Source: GCA-003244245 sp035714625 (GTDB lineage Bacteria; Actinomycetota; Actinomycetes; Mycobacteriales; Pseudonocardiaceae). From it: 61,680 nt of DNA. Position 1 is the stretch's first letter. The number at the start of each line of letters is the position of its first letter. Below are positions 37,721 through 47,148 of this stretch, one piece after another. The position numbers were made by a program, and so were the translations under genes. The stretch covers positions 1 through 61,680 of the forward strand of contig DASTLT010000206.1 in the NCBI GenBank assembly GCA_035714625.1, given 5' to 3'. The notes beneath the pieces are model-generated. The model searched no databases. It had not been told where the DNA came from and worked only from the letters and a program-made list of their open reading frames with translations.

Positions 37721-38485
37721 TCACCAGAGATCACACGAAAGGTTTACGCTCCATCGCCCGGATAGAGCACCGATGGCACCAAGCGCCACCGCAGCGGCAC
37801 TCGAGGCGCGCAGCACCGCCGGCCCGAGGCGTACCGGCCGGGCTCCGGCCGCAGTCAGCTCGGTCAGCTCAGTTGGGGTGATGCCGCCTTCGGGGCCGAC
37901 GATCAGCAACAGCTCCCCCCGCTCGGGTAACCGCACCGCGGTCAGTGGGTCAGTGGCGGTCGCATGCAGCACCAGGCACCCCGCGGCGGCCGCGCAGCGC
38001 TGCGCCAGCGCAGTGGTCCCGACCGGCTCGGCCACCTCGGGGAACCACCCCCGGCGGGCCTGTTTGGCAGCTTGGCGGGCGGCCTCCCGCCACCGAGCCA
38101 GCGCCTTGGCCCCGCGCGGCCCGTCGTCCCAGCGGGCTACGCAGCGAGCGGCTCGCCACGGCAGCACCGCATCCACCCCGGCTTCGGTGGCCAGCTCCAC
38201 CGCGAGCTCACCACGCTCCCCCTTGACCAAGGCCTGGGCCAGCGTCACCTGCAACGCGGCCACCGGCTCCGCCGCCCGGCCCAGCACCCGCAGCCCCAGC
38301 AGGTCCCGGCCGGTGTGCAGCACCTCGCAGCCAGCCAGCCCACCACGCCCGTCGGCGAGTACCAGCCGCTCACCGGGCCGCAGCCGGCGCACCGTCGCCG
38401 CATGCCTGCCCTCCGGCCCGTCCAGCACCGTCTCGGCCCCAACCGGGGGCAGGTGCTCGGCGAAGAACACCGGCGGGCTGCTCAC
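37721..38485 (-). CDS. rsmE: 16S rRNA (uracil-1498-N3)-methyltransferase
   Basis: A 254-residue RsmE of the SPOUT superfamily. HAATVRRLRPGERLVLADGRGGLAGCEV forms the PUA-like part, LAQALVKGERGELAVELATEAGVDAVLPW and the deep-trefoil knot ELLLIVGPEGGITPTELTELTAAGARPVRLGPAVLRASSAAAVAL bind SAM. It methylates U1498 in the decoding site. The C-terminus extends a few residues beyond the usual GRW end. It lies six bases after the dnaJ stop. Confidence 0.93.
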   Translation of the reverse strand: MSSPPVFFAEHLPPVGAETVLDGPEGRHAATVRRLRPGERLVLADGRGGLAGCEVLHTGRDLLGLRVLGRAAEPVAALQVTLAQALVKGERGELAVELATEAGVDAVLPWRAARCVARWDDGPRGAKALARWREAARQAAKQARRGWFPEVAEPVGTTALAQRCAAAAGCLVLHATATDPLTAVRLPERGELLLIVGPEGGITPTELTELTAAGARPVRLGPAVLRASSAAAVALGAIGALSGRWSVNLSCDLW

Positions 38486-38491
38486 CGCCGG

Positions 38492-39655
38492 TTAGCGCCC
38501 ACCGAGGGAGTCCCGCAACCGGGAGAAAAGGCCACCGGCCCGGCCGTTGGCGGTGAGCTCGACCTGCTCCTCGCCGCGCAGGGCGGCGAGCTCGCGCAAC
38601 AGCTCGGTCTGCCGGGCGTCCAGCCGGGTCGGCGTCACCACATCGAGGTGGACGAACAGGTCACCCCGGCCCTCGGTGCGTCCGGTACTGCGCAGCCGGG
38701 GCATGCCGCGCCCGCGCAGGGTCAGCACGGTCGCGCACTGGGTGCCCGGCTCGACGCGAAACTCCTCAGGGCCGTCAAGGGTCTCCAACACCACACTGGT
38801 GCCCAGCGCGGCGGAGGTCATCGGCACCCGCACCGTGCAGTGCAGGTCGGCGCCGTCGCGGGTGAACATCTCGTGCGGCAACTCCTGCACCTCGACGTAC
38901 AGATCGCCCGCCGCGCCACCGCCGGGGCCTACCTCCCCCTGCCCAGCCAACCGCACCCGCATTCCGTCGCCCACCCCGGCAGGCACCTTGGCGGTGACGG
39001 TGCGGCGGGCCCGGATCCGGCCCTCCCCACCGCACTGGCGGCAGGGGTCGGGGATGACCTCGCCGTAGCCGCGGCACACCGGGCAGGGACGCGAGGTAAC
39101 CACCTGACCGAGGAAGGACCGCTGCACGTTCTGCACCTCACCGGTACCACTGCAGGTGTCGCAGACATGCGGGCGAGTACCGGGCTCGCAGCCGGAACCC
39201 TCACACTCAGCACACACCACAGCAGTGTCCACGGTGAGCTCGCGGGACACCCCGCTCGCGCACTCCTCGAGAGTGAGCTGCAGGCGGATCAGGGCGTCGG
39301 AGCCGGGTTGCACCCGGCTGCGCGGGCCCCGCCGGCCACCCGGGCCAGCCGTGGCCCCGAAGAAGGCGTCCATGATGTCACCCAGGCCGAACCCCCCGAA
39401 CGGGTCACCGCCGTGCCGCGCGCCTCGTGCACCGCCGGCGTCCAGCGGGTCACCTCCCAGGTCGACGATCCGCCGCTTCTGCGGGTCGGTGAGCACCTGG
39501 TAGGCGGCGGTGACATCCTGAAAACGCTGATGCGCCCCGTCCTCGGAGTTGACGTCGGGGTGCAGCTCCCGCGCCAGCTTGCGGTATGCGCGTTTGATCT
39601 GCTCGGTACTGGCATCCCTGGGTACGCCCAGGATCGCGTAGTAATCCTTGGCCAC
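38492..39655 (-). CDS. dnaJ: Chaperone DnaJ (DnaJ2 type)
   Basis: A 387-residue DnaJ. The J-domain has DYYAILGVPRDASTEQIKRAYRKLARELHPDVN with HPD. A Gly-rich region (DPLDAGGARGARHGGDPFGGFGLGDIMDAFFG) and four zinc-finger repeats follow (CAECEGSGCEPG, CDTCSGTGEV, CPVCRGYGEV, CRQCGGEGRI), then the peptide-binding domains. GTG 39655 begins VAKDYYAIL. It is co-directional with hrcA upstream, the usual actinobacterial hrcA-dnaJ2-rsmE order. Confidence 0.95.
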   Translation of the reverse strand: MAKDYYAILGVPRDASTEQIKRAYRKLARELHPDVNSEDGAHQRFQDVTAAYQVLTDPQKRRIVDLGGDPLDAGGARGARHGGDPFGGFGLGDIMDAFFGATAGPGGRRGPRSRVQPGSDALIRLQLTLEECASGVSRELTVDTAVVCAECEGSGCEPGTRPHVCDTCSGTGEVQNVQRSFLGQVVTSRPCPVCRGYGEVIPDPCRQCGGEGRIRARRTVTAKVPAGVGDGMRVRLAGQGEVGPGGGAAGDLYVEVQELPHEMFTRDGADLHCTVRVPMTSAALGTSVVLETLDGPEEFRVEPGTQCATVLTLRGRGMPRLRSTGRTEGRGDLFVHLDVVTPTRLDARQTELLRELAALRGEEQVELTANGRAGGLFSRLRDSLGGR

Positions 39656-39730
39656 GCTGGTGTCCTCCTGCCGCAACTGGCTTGCCGCGGTGCTCGTCCT
39701 GCAGGTTCTGGGTCAGGTCCGGCTCCCGCT

Positions 39731-40753
39731 TCAGCGGGTGGCCAGGATCTCCCCCACGTACCGGGCCACCGCGCGCACTGCGGCAATGGTGCCCGGGTAG
39801 TCCATTCTGGTCGGTCCGACCACGCCCATTCCCCCGAGGACCGTGCCGTGGGAGGCGTAGCCGATTGAGACTACCGAAGTGCTGCGCATCTCCTCAGCCT
39901 CGTTCTCCTCACCGATCCGCACCGTGATGGTGCCCGCGTCGCGCGCCGCCGCCAGCAACTTGAGCACCACGACCTGTTCCTCCAGCACCTCAAGCACCTG
40001 CCGCAGCGAACCAGGGAAGTCGGCCGCGTTGCGGGTGAGGTTGGCGGTGCCGCCCAGCACCAGGCGCTCTTCGGGATGCTCCACCAGCGTCTCAATCAGG
40101 ACAGTGGAAGCCCGGGTCATCGTGTCCCGCAACTCGAGGGGGGTGCGCTCGGGCAGCTCGGCCACCATGGCGGAGGCCTCGGCCAGCCGCCGCCCGAACA
40201 GCGCCTGGTTGAGCAGCGTGCGCAACTGGGCCACCTGCTCCTCGGCGATCACATCACCCAGGTCGACCAGGCGCTGGTCCACCCGGCCGGCATCGGTGAT
40301 GAGCACCAGCATCAACCTGGCCGGAGTCACCGCGATCACCTCGAGGTGGCGCACGGTGGAGCGGCTCAGCGTGGGGTACTGGATCACCGCGACCTGCCGG
40401 GTGAGCTGGGCCAGCAGCCGCACGCTGCGCCGCAGCACGTCGTCGAGATCCACCCCGCCTTCCAGGAAGCGCTGCACCGCGCGGCGCTCAGCCACCGAAA
40501 GCGGCTTGACCTCGGCGAGCCGGTCGACGAACAGGCGATACCCTTTGTCTGTGGGCACCCGGCCCGCACTGGTGTGCGGCTGGGTGATGTAGCCGTCCTC
40601 TTCCAGCGCCACCATGTCGTTACGGATGGTTGCACTGGAGACTCCGAGGTTGTGCCGCTCCACCAGGGTGCGCGAAGCGACCGGTTCGTGGGTGGCCACG
40701 TAGTCCGCAACGATGGCGCGCAACACCTCGAACCGGCGGTCGTCGGCGTTCAC
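39731..40753 (-). CDS. hrcA: Heat-inducible transcription repressor HrcA
   Basis: A 340-residue HrcA. The winged helix is VADYVATHEPVASRTLVERHNLGVSSATIRNDMVALEEDGYITQPHTSAGRVPTDKGYRLFVD. The rest is the dimerisation/GAF-like part (YASHGTVLGGMGVVGPTRMDYPGTIAAVRAVARYVGEIL). It represses groE-type operons through CIRCE elements; none is visible in this window. GTG 40753 is preceded by AGGAGGTGAC, better than the ATG-type start 21 bases upstream. Confidence 0.95.
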   Translation of the reverse strand: MNADDRRFEVLRAIVADYVATHEPVASRTLVERHNLGVSSATIRNDMVALEEDGYITQPHTSAGRVPTDKGYRLFVDRLAEVKPLSVAERRAVQRFLEGGVDLDDVLRRSVRLLAQLTRQVAVIQYPTLSRSTVRHLEVIAVTPARLMLVLITDAGRVDQRLVDLGDVIAEEQVAQLRTLLNQALFGRRLAEASAMVAELPERTPLELRDTMTRASTVLIETLVEHPEERLVLGGTANLTRNAADFPGSLRQVLEVLEEQVVVLKLLAAARDAGTITVRIGEENEAEEMRSTSVVSIGYASHGTVLGGMGVVGPTRMDYPGTIAAVRAVARYVGEILATR

Positions 40754-40847
40754 GTCACCTCCTGTGCTGGTCACGGCACATCTCCGAGTCTAGTGCGGCC
40801 CAGGCCAGCGCGTCCGATCCTTGCCAGCCGCCCGCGAGCCTACGAGA

Positions 40848-42068
40848 TCAGATGGCGAGCAGGTCGCGGAGCACGGCGTCGGCGAGCAAGCGGCCGCGGG
40901 AGGTGAGCACCACCCGCCCACCCGGAGTGGTGATGAGCAGGCCGGCGGTGACGGCCCGTGCGGCAGCGGCCTGCGCCGAGCGGTCCAGCACGGTCAAAGG
41001 CAGCCCGTCGGCCAGCCGCAACCCGAGCATCACCTGCTCGGTGTACCGCTGCCCGGCGCCGAGCACCTCCCGGCCCGCGGCGGGCGAGCAGCCCGCGGCC
41101 AGCGCGGCGGTGTAACGGGCCGGGTGCTTGACGTTCCACCACCGGACCCCGCCGATATGCGAGTGCGCACCAGGCCCCGCACCCCACCAGTTGCCGCCCC
41201 CCCAGTAGCCGAGGTTGTGCCGGCACCGGGCCGCGGCGTCCGCAGCCCAGTTCGACACCTCGTACCAGTGCAGCCCCGCAGCGGACAGTGCCGCGTCGAC
41301 CTGCTCGTAGCGCTCGGCGAGCAGGTCGTCGTCCGGGGCGGGCAGCTCCCCGCCGGCCACCCGGCGGGCCAGCGCGGTGCCCGCCTCGACCACCAACGGG
41401 TAGGCCGACACGTGGTCCACTCCGGCGGTGAGCACCGCGTCCAGCGAGCTGGCAAGATCGTCGGCGCTCTCCCCCGGTGTCCCGTAGATCAGGTCCAGGT
41501 TGACGTGCGCGATCCCGGCGGCGCGGGCCTCGCCGGCCGCGGCCACCGGACGGCCCGGGGTGTGAACCCGGTCCAGCACGGCCAGCACGTGCCGGGCAGC
41601 GCTCTGCATGCCCAGCGAGACCCGGGTGTAGCCGGCCGCGGCGATCCCGGCGAAGAACTCCGGTGCGGTGGACTCCGGGTTGGCCTCGGTGGTCACCTCG
41701 GCCCCCGGCGCCACCCCGATCGAGTCACGCACGGCGTCGAGCACTGCGGCCAGGCCCCGGGCACCGAGTAGCGACGGGGTGCCACCGCCGACGAACACCG
41801 TCTGGGCGGGCGGTGGCTCCCCCAGCACCGTGGCCGCCAGGTCGAGTTCCCGGCACAGCGCGTCCAGCCACGATGACGACGGCCCGGCCAGCTCAGCCAC
41901 CGCCAGCTCCCCAGGGGTGTAGGTGGTGAAGTCGCAGTAGCCGCAGCGGGTGGCGCAGAACGGCACGTGCACGTACACCCCGAACGGCGCCGCGCTCAGC
42001 CCCGCCCGGGCGGCCGCAGGCAGCGCGCCGTCCGGCGGGGCCGGATCCCCATCAGGAAGGGCAGCCAC
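40848..42068 (-). CDS. hemW: Heme chaperone / radical SAM protein HemW
   Basis: A 406-residue radical SAM protein. The motif VYVHVPFCATRCGYCDFTTYTP has CxxxCxxC. GGGTPSLL binds SAM, and EANPEST, RVSLGMQSA and HVNLDLIYGTPGES are typical of the HemW/HemN group. HemW hands heme to client enzymes; it is not the coproporphyrinogen dehydrogenase. The nearest upstream gene is the divergent sulfate operon. Confidence 0.92.
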   Translation of the reverse strand: MAALPDGDPAPPDGALPAAARAGLSAAPFGVYVHVPFCATRCGYCDFTTYTPGELAVAELAGPSSSWLDALCRELDLAATVLGEPPPAQTVFVGGGTPSLLGARGLAAVLDAVRDSIGVAPGAEVTTEANPESTAPEFFAGIAAAGYTRVSLGMQSAARHVLAVLDRVHTPGRPVAAAGEARAAGIAHVNLDLIYGTPGESADDLASSLDAVLTAGVDHVSAYPLVVEAGTALARRVAGGELPAPDDDLLAERYEQVDAALSAAGLHWYEVSNWAADAAARCRHNLGYWGGGNWWGAGPGAHSHIGGVRWWNVKHPARYTAALAAGCSPAAGREVLGAGQRYTEQVMLGLRLADGLPLTVLDRSAQAAAARAVTAGLLITTPGGRVVLTSRGRLLADAVLRDLLAI

Positions 42069-42127
42069 GTGAGTATTGTCCCAATATCCGAACGACGGTG
42101 GTCCGCAGTGCGAGAAAGTGGCAACCT

Positions 42128-42220
42128 ATGGGGGTGACCGCGCCCGGACTCCTGTTGGTGGCTCGCCGCCATGTGGATTATGTACGGGTGTCCAGCGCGC
42201 TCTGCTGCCCGATGATCTGA
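42128..42220 (+). promoter_or_regulatory. Putative cysteine-rich leader peptide of the sulfate operon
   Basis: A 30-codon frame from ATG 42128 (or GTG 42134) ends RRHVDYVRVSSALCCPMI before TGA 42218-42220. It matches the recurrent actinobacterial leader peptide pattern RRHVDLxRVxSAxC found before sulfur-assimilation genes. Two adjacent Cys codons lie near its end, as in cysteine-sensing attenuators. The sir gene begins 111 bp further on. The attenuator hairpin itself was not resolved. Confidence 0.65.
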
Positions 42221-42331
42221 CGCCCCGCCCGACTGCTGTCCCAGCCGGTGCCGGATGCGCCGGAGCTGGGCTGCACTCGACCTGGTCACGGCCTCCCGAA
42301 GCACCGGTGTTCCCTTCCGGAGGCACTCCGA

Positions 42332-44014
42332 ATGTCTGCACCCACCCGCCGAGCGCCCGCCGCGAAGGCTCGCCGCGGTGAGGGCCAGTGGGCCCTGGGC
42401 TACCGCGAGCCGCTGAACAAGAACGAGCAGGTCAAGAAGGACGACGACGGGCTCAATGTACGGCGCCGGATCGAGACGATCTACGCCCAGCGCGGCTTCG
42501 ACTCGATCGACCCGGCCGACCTGCGCGGCCGGTTCCGCTGGTGGGGGCTGTACACCCAGCGCAAGCCCGGCATCGACGGCGGGCGCACCGGCACCCTGGA
42601 ACCCGAGGAGCTCGACGACTCCTTCTTCATGATGCGGGTGCGCATTGACGGCGGCGCCCTGACCACCCACCAGATTCAGGTGCTCGGTGAGATCTCTCAG
42701 CTCTACGCCCGGGACACCGCCGACATCACCGACCGGCAGAACATCCAGTACCACTGGATCCGGATCGAGGACGTCCCCACGATCTGGGAGCAACTGGAGG
42801 CGGTGGGGCTGTCCACCACCGAGGCCTGCGGCGACTGCCCCCGGGTGGTGCTGGGCTCCCCGGTCGCCGGCATCGCCGCGGACGAGATCATCGACGGCAC
42901 CCCGGCGATCCAGGAGATCAAACGCCGCTACATCGGCAGCCCCGAGTTTTCCAACCTGCCGCGCAAGTACAAGTCCGCGATCTCCGGGCTGCAGGACGTC
43001 GCGCACGAGGTCAACGACATCTCCTTCGTCGGCGTGGTGCACCCCCAGCAGGGGCCAGGGTTCGACCTGTGGGTCGGCGGGGGGCTGTCCACCAACCCGA
43101 AGATCGCCCAGCGGCTGGGTGCCTGGGTGCCGCGCGAGGAGGTGCCCGAGGTCTGGGCCGGGGTGACGGCGGTGTTCCGCGACTACGGCTACCGCCGGTT
43201 GCGGCACCGGGCCCGGATCAAGTTCCTCATCGCCGATTGGGGGGCCGAGCGCTTCCGCGAGCTGCTGCAGGCCCAGTACCTGCACCGCGAGCTGATTGAC
43301 GGCCCGGCTCCCGAGCCGTTGCCCCGCCCGGTCGACCACATCGGCGTGCACCGCCAGCGCGACGGCAAGTACTACGTCGGCGTCGCCCCGGTGGCCGGCC
43401 GGGTCTCGGGCACCACGCTGGTGGACGTCGCCAAGGCGGTGGAGCGGGCCGGATCGTCGCGGGTCCGACTCACCCCGTACCAGAAGCTCGTGGTGCTCGA
43501 CGTCGCCGAGTCCGAGGTGGACGGCCTGGTCGCCGAGCTTGGCACACTCGGCCTACCGGCCGACCCCACCCCGTGGCGGCGCTCGGTGATGGCCTGCACC
43601 GGCATCGAGTTCTGCAAGCTGGCCATCGTGGAGACCAAGAACCGGGCGGTCGAGCTGGTCACCGAACTGGAGCAGCGGCTGGCCGACAGCCAGGCCGGCA
43701 TGGCGAATCCGGTATCGGTGCACCTCAATGGCTGCCCGAACTCCTGTGCCCGGATCCAGGTCGCCGACATCGGGCTCAAGGGCCAGCTTGTCACCGACGC
43801 CGGCGGCCACCAGGTCGAGGGCTTCCAGGTGCATCTGGGCGGCGGGCTCGGCCTGGACAGCGGGTTCGGCCGCAAGCTGCGCGGGCACAAGGTCACTTCC
43901 GCGGAGCTGGGTGACTACGTCGAGCGCCTGGTCCGTGGTTACACCGCTCAGCACCAGCCGGGTGAGCGGTTCGCCCAGTGGGTGGCCCGCGCCGACGAGG
44001 ACGCCTTGCGATGA
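42332..44014 (+). CDS. sir: Ferredoxin-type sulfite reductase
   Basis: A 560-residue nitrite/sulfite reductase family protein that makes sulfide from sulfite. Siroheme-[4Fe-4S] ligands are MACTGIEFCKLAIVETKNR and HLNGCPNSCARIQVADIGLKG. Upstream blocks IQYHWIRIEDVPTIWE and ACGDCPRVVLGSPVAG are typical. ATG 42332 follows a CCGGAGG site. It overlaps the next gene by ATGA. The surrounding sulfate genes favour sulfite over nitrite as substrate. Confidence 0.93.
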   Translation: MSAPTRRAPAAKARRGEGQWALGYREPLNKNEQVKKDDDGLNVRRRIETIYAQRGFDSIDPADLRGRFRWWGLYTQRKPGIDGGRTGTLEPEELDDSFFMMRVRIDGGALTTHQIQVLGEISQLYARDTADITDRQNIQYHWIRIEDVPTIWEQLEAVGLSTTEACGDCPRVVLGSPVAGIAADEIIDGTPAIQEIKRRYIGSPEFSNLPRKYKSAISGLQDVAHEVNDISFVGVVHPQQGPGFDLWVGGGLSTNPKIAQRLGAWVPREEVPEVWAGVTAVFRDYGYRRLRHRARIKFLIADWGAERFRELLQAQYLHRELIDGPAPEPLPRPVDHIGVHRQRDGKYYVGVAPVAGRVSGTTLVDVAKAVERAGSSRVRLTPYQKLVVLDVAESEVDGLVAELGTLGLPADPTPWRRSVMACTGIEFCKLAIVETKNRAVELVTELEQRLADSQAGMANPVSVHLNGCPNSCARIQVADIGLKGQLVTDAGGHQVEGFQVHLGGGLGLDSGFGRKLRGHKVTSAELGDYVERLVRGYTAQHQPGERFAQWVARADEDALR

Positions 44015-44202
44015 GCGAGACCGGTATCGCCCGGGCGGTTCCGTTCTACTGCCCGTACTGCGGCGAGGAGGACCTGCGGCCGGTGGCGGAACCGCACGGC
44101 GCCTGGCGTTGCGCGGACTGCCTGCGGGTCTTCGTGGTCCGCACGGTGGGCTTGGCCGGGGGGTTCCAGCAGCCAGTCTCCCAGCAGGAGGTAACGAGAT
44201 GA
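44011..44202 (+). CDS. Small zinc-ribbon-like protein of the sulfate operon
   Basis: A 63-residue protein with two CxxC pairs (FYCPYCGEEDL and WRCADCLRVFVV), a zinc-ribbon pattern. It is coupled by ATGA at both ends to sir and cysH. A gene of this kind sits in this slot in many actinobacteria. Its job in sulfate reduction is not known; it may support sulfite or APS reductase. Confidence 0.85.
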   Translation: MSETGIARAVPFYCPYCGEEDLRPVAEPHGAWRCADCLRVFVVRTVGLAGGFQQPVSQQEVTR

Positions 44203-44891
44203 CCCAGGCCGGGCAACGGGAACGCGATGCGCAGCGGGCTGGGCGGGAGCTGGAAGGTGCCCCGGCCGAGGAGATCCTGCGCTGGGCGGTGCAGAGCTTC
44301 GGCTCCCGGCTGGTGGTGGCCTCGTCCATGCAGGACGCGGTGCTGGTGCACCTGGCGGCCCGAGTGGCGCCCGGCATGGACGTGCTGTTCCTGGACACCG
44401 GCTACCACTTCGCCGAGACAATCGGCACCCGGGACGCGGTGGCCGCGGCCTACGAAGTGAACGTGATCAACGTGCTGCCCCGGCAGACCGTCGCCGAGCA
44501 GGACGCCGAGTACGGCGCCAAGCTGCACGACCGCAACCCCGACCTGTGCTGCGCCTTGCGCAAGGTCGAGCCGCTGGAGCGCGCCCTGGCCGGCTACGAC
44601 GCCTGGGTCACCGGGGTACGCCGGGTCGACGCGCCCACCAGGGCGGACACCCCGGTGGTGGGCTACGACACCCAGCGCGACAAGGTGAAGGTGGCCCCGA
44701 TGGCGACCTGGAGCGACGCCGACGTGGACAACTACATCGCCGAGCACCAGGTCCTGATCAATCCGCTGCTGAGCATGGGCTACCCGTCGATCGGCTGCGC
44801 CCCGTGCACTCGGGCGGTGGCGCCCGGGGAGGACCCGAGAGCGGGGCGCTGGGCGGGGCTCGCCAAGACCGAATGCGGGCTGCACCAGTGA
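44199..44891 (+). CDS. cysH: Phosphoadenylyl/adenylyl-sulfate reductase
   Basis: A 230-residue reductase. VVASSMQDAVLVHLAARVAPGMDVLFLDTGYHF is the PP-loop region. The iron-sulfur ligands DLCCALRKVEPL and GCAPCTRAV mark it as an APS-type enzyme with a [4Fe-4S] cluster, and the C-terminal ECGLH carries the catalytic Cys. It makes sulfite for sir. It overlaps cysD by GTGA. Confidence 0.95.
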   Translation: MTQAGQRERDAQRAGRELEGAPAEEILRWAVQSFGSRLVVASSMQDAVLVHLAARVAPGMDVLFLDTGYHFAETIGTRDAVAAAYEVNVINVLPRQTVAEQDAEYGAKLHDRNPDLCCALRKVEPLERALAGYDAWVTGVRRVDAPTRADTPVVGYDTQRDKVKVAPMATWSDADVDNYIAEHQVLINPLLSMGYPSIGCAPCTRAVAPGEDPRAGRWAGLAKTECGLHQ

Positions 44892-45883
44892 ACCGCAGCG
44901 CCACCGTAGCGTCACCGGGCGCACCGTCCCTGGGTGCACCGTCCCTGGGCGCACCACCAATGGGCGCACTGTCACTGGCACGGGTCACTGTAGAGAACGA
45001 TCACCTGGCGGCCTTGGAGTCCGAGGCGGTGCACATCATCCGCGAGGTGGTCGCCGAGTTCGACCGCCCGGTGCTGCTGTTCTCCGGCGGCAAGGACTCC
45101 GCGGTCATGCTGCATCTGGCGCTGCGCGCCTTTCACCCGGCGCCGCTGCCGTTCCCGCTGCTGCACGTCGACACCGGGCACAACTTCCCCGAGGTGATCG
45201 CCTACCGGGACACGCTGGTCGCCGAGCTGGGGCTGCGGCTGCACGTGGCGGCGGTGCAGGACTGGATCGACGACGGGCGGCTGGTGGAACATCCCGACGG
45301 CACCCGCAACCCGCTGCAGACCGTCCCGCTGCTGGACACCATCGCCGAGCACCGCTTCGACGCCGTGTTCGGCGGCGCCCGCCGCGACGAGGACCGGGCC
45401 CGGGCCAAGGAGCGCATCGTCAGCCTGCGCGACGCCTTCGGCGGCTGGGACCCCCGCCGACAGCGCCCCGAGCTGTGGAATCTCTACAACGGCCGGCACA
45501 CCCCGGGCGAGCACGCCCGGGTGTTCCCGCTGTCCAACTGGACCGAGCTGGACGTCTGGCACTACATCGCCCGCCGCGGGGTGCCCATCCCGAGCATCTA
45601 CTTCGCGCATGAGCGGGAGGTGTTCCACCGCGACGGGATGTGGCTGACCGCCGGGGACTGGGGCGGCCCGCGCAACGGGGAGCAGTTGGTCACCAAGTCG
45701 GTGCGCTACCGCACCGTCGGCGACGCCTCCTGCACCGGCGCGGTGGAGTCCACCGCCGCCACCCTGGAGGAGGTGCTCGCCGAGGTGAGCACCAGCCGGA
45801 TCACCGAGCGCGGCGCCACCCGGGCCGACGACCGGCTTTCAGAAGCCGCGATGGAGGACCGCAAGCGGGAGGGCTACTTCTGA
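44888..45883 (+). CDS. cysD: Sulfate adenylyltransferase subunit 2
   Basis: ATP sulfurylase small subunit, 331 residues from the GTG at 44888. The PP-loop is PVLLFSGGKDSAVMLHLALRAF. Further blocks are HVDTGHNFPEVIAYRD, FGGARRDEDRARAKERI and FPLSNWTELDVWHYIARR. The first 25 residues come from a 15-bp tandem repeat (GAPSL-like) and an ATG start at 44960 (MGALSLARV) is an alternative. It pairs with CysN to form APS from sulfate and ATP. Confidence 0.95.
   Translation: MNRSATVASPGAPSLGAPSLGAPPMGALSLARVTVENDHLAALESEAVHIIREVVAEFDRPVLLFSGGKDSAVMLHLALRAFHPAPLPFPLLHVDTGHNFPEVIAYRDTLVAELGLRLHVAAVQDWIDDGRLVEHPDGTRNPLQTVPLLDTIAEHRFDAVFGGARRDEDRARAKERIVSLRDAFGGWDPRRQRPELWNLYNGRHTPGEHARVFPLSNWTELDVWHYIARRGVPIPSIYFAHEREVFHRDGMWLTAGDWGGPRNGEQLVTKSVRYRTVGDASCTGAVESTAATLEEVLAEVSTSRITERGATRADDRLSEAAMEDRKREGYF
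44917..44976 (+). repeat. Four 15-bp tandem repeats at the start of cysD
   Basis: Four consecutive 15-mers: GGGCGCACCGTCCCT, GGGTGCACCGTCCCT, GGGCGCACCACCAAT and GGGCGCACTGTCACT. In frame they give GAPSL-GAPSL-GAPPM-GALSL. They may be non-conserved and even outside the real CDS if ATG 44960 is the start. Confidence 0.85.
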
Positions 45884-47142
45884 TGACCAGGCCGGTTCCG
45901 CTGCTGCGGCTGACCACCGCCGGCTCGGTGGACGACGGCAAGTCCACCCTGGTCGGGCGGCTGCTGCACGACACCCAGTCGATCCTGGCCGACCAGCTCG
46001 CCGCGGTGGACCGGGCGACCAAGGCCCGCGGTGGCGGCGAGCTGGATCTGGCTCTGCTCACCGACGGGCTGCGCGCCGAGCGCGAGCAGGGCATCACCAT
46101 TGACGTCGCATACCGCTACTTCGCCACCCCGGCCCGCAAGTTCGTGCTGGCCGATTGCCCCGGACACGTGCAGTACACCCGCAACACCGTCACCGGCGCC
46201 TCCACCGCCGACCTCGCCGTGGTCCTGGTCGACGCGCGCAACGGGGTCGTCGAGCAGACCCGCCGCCACCTGGCCGTCACCGCGTTCCTGCGGGTGCCGC
46301 ATCTGGTGCTGGCGGTGAACAAGATGGACCTGGTCGGCTTCGACGAGCTGGCGTTCCGGCGGATCGAGACCGACTTCGCGGCGGCGGCGACCGCGCTGGG
46401 CGTGCCCGACGTCATCTCGGTGCCGATCTCGGCGCTGCACGGCGACAACGTCGTGGCGGGTAGCCAGCGCATGGCATGGTACACCGGGCCGACCCTGCTG
46501 GAGCACCTGGAGGCGGTGCCGATCGGCCGGGAAGCGGTCGCGGAGCCGATGCGCTTCCCGGTACAGCTCGTGCTGCGCCCGCGCACCCCCGAGTACCCCG
46601 ACTACCGCGGTCTGGCCGGTCGGGTCGCCTCCGGGGTGCTGCAGGTCGGTGATGAGGTGGTCGCGCTGCCCTGCGGGGTGCGTTCCCGGGTGACCGGCAT
46701 CGACACTCCGGACGGGCCGGTGCCGCAGGCCAGCGCCGGGGAGTCGGTCACCGTGCTGCTCGCCGACGAGCTCGACGTCGGTCGCGGTGAGGTGCTGGCC
46801 CCTCCCGGGCAGCTTCCCCGGGTGATCACCGAGCTGGACGCCGACCTGTGCTGGCTCGCCAACCAGCCGCTGCGTCCCAGGGGGCGGGTGCTGGTCAAGC
46901 ATGGCACCCGGACCGTGCGGGCGATCGTCACCGAGCTGACCGGGAAGCTGGACCTGCACACCCTGCAGCACACCGAGCCGCCGGAGAAACTGGAGCTCAA
47001 CGAGATCGGCGGGGTCCGGATCCGGCTGGCCGAGCCGCTCGCGGTGGACACCTATGCCACCGACCGGCACACCGGGGGCTTCCTGGTCATCGACGTCGCC
47101 GACGGCAACACCCTGGCCGCCGGGCTGGTCGGCGCCGCATGA
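45883..47142 (+). CDS. cysN: Sulfate adenylyltransferase subunit 1 (GTPase)
   Basis: A 419-residue EF-Tu-like GTPase partner of CysD. G1 TAGSVDDGKSTLVGRLL, G3 LADCPGHVQYTRNTVTGAS and G4 AVNKMDLV are intact; RAEREQGITIDVAYRYF is the G2 region. No APS kinase (CysC) domain is fused at the end. It couples GTP hydrolysis to APS formation. It starts by ATGA after cysD. Confidence 0.95.
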   Translation: MTRPVPLLRLTTAGSVDDGKSTLVGRLLHDTQSILADQLAAVDRATKARGGGELDLALLTDGLRAEREQGITIDVAYRYFATPARKFVLADCPGHVQYTRNTVTGASTADLAVVLVDARNGVVEQTRRHLAVTAFLRVPHLVLAVNKMDLVGFDELAFRRIETDFAAAATALGVPDVISVPISALHGDNVVAGSQRMAWYTGPTLLEHLEAVPIGREAVAEPMRFPVQLVLRPRTPEYPDYRGLAGRVASGVLQVGDEVVALPCGVRSRVTGIDTPDGPVPQASAGESVTVLLADELDVGRGEVLAPPGQLPRVITELDADLCWLANQPLRPRGRVLVKHGTRTVRAIVTELTGKLDLHTLQHTEPPEKLELNEIGGVRIRLAEPLAVDTYATDRHTGGFLVIDVADGNTLAAGLVGAA

Positions 47143-47148
47143 CCCTGG

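Noticed and set aside
40754..40847. A CIRCE element before hrcA
   Set aside because: No TTAGCACTC-N9-GAGTGCTAA-like inverted repeat is present.
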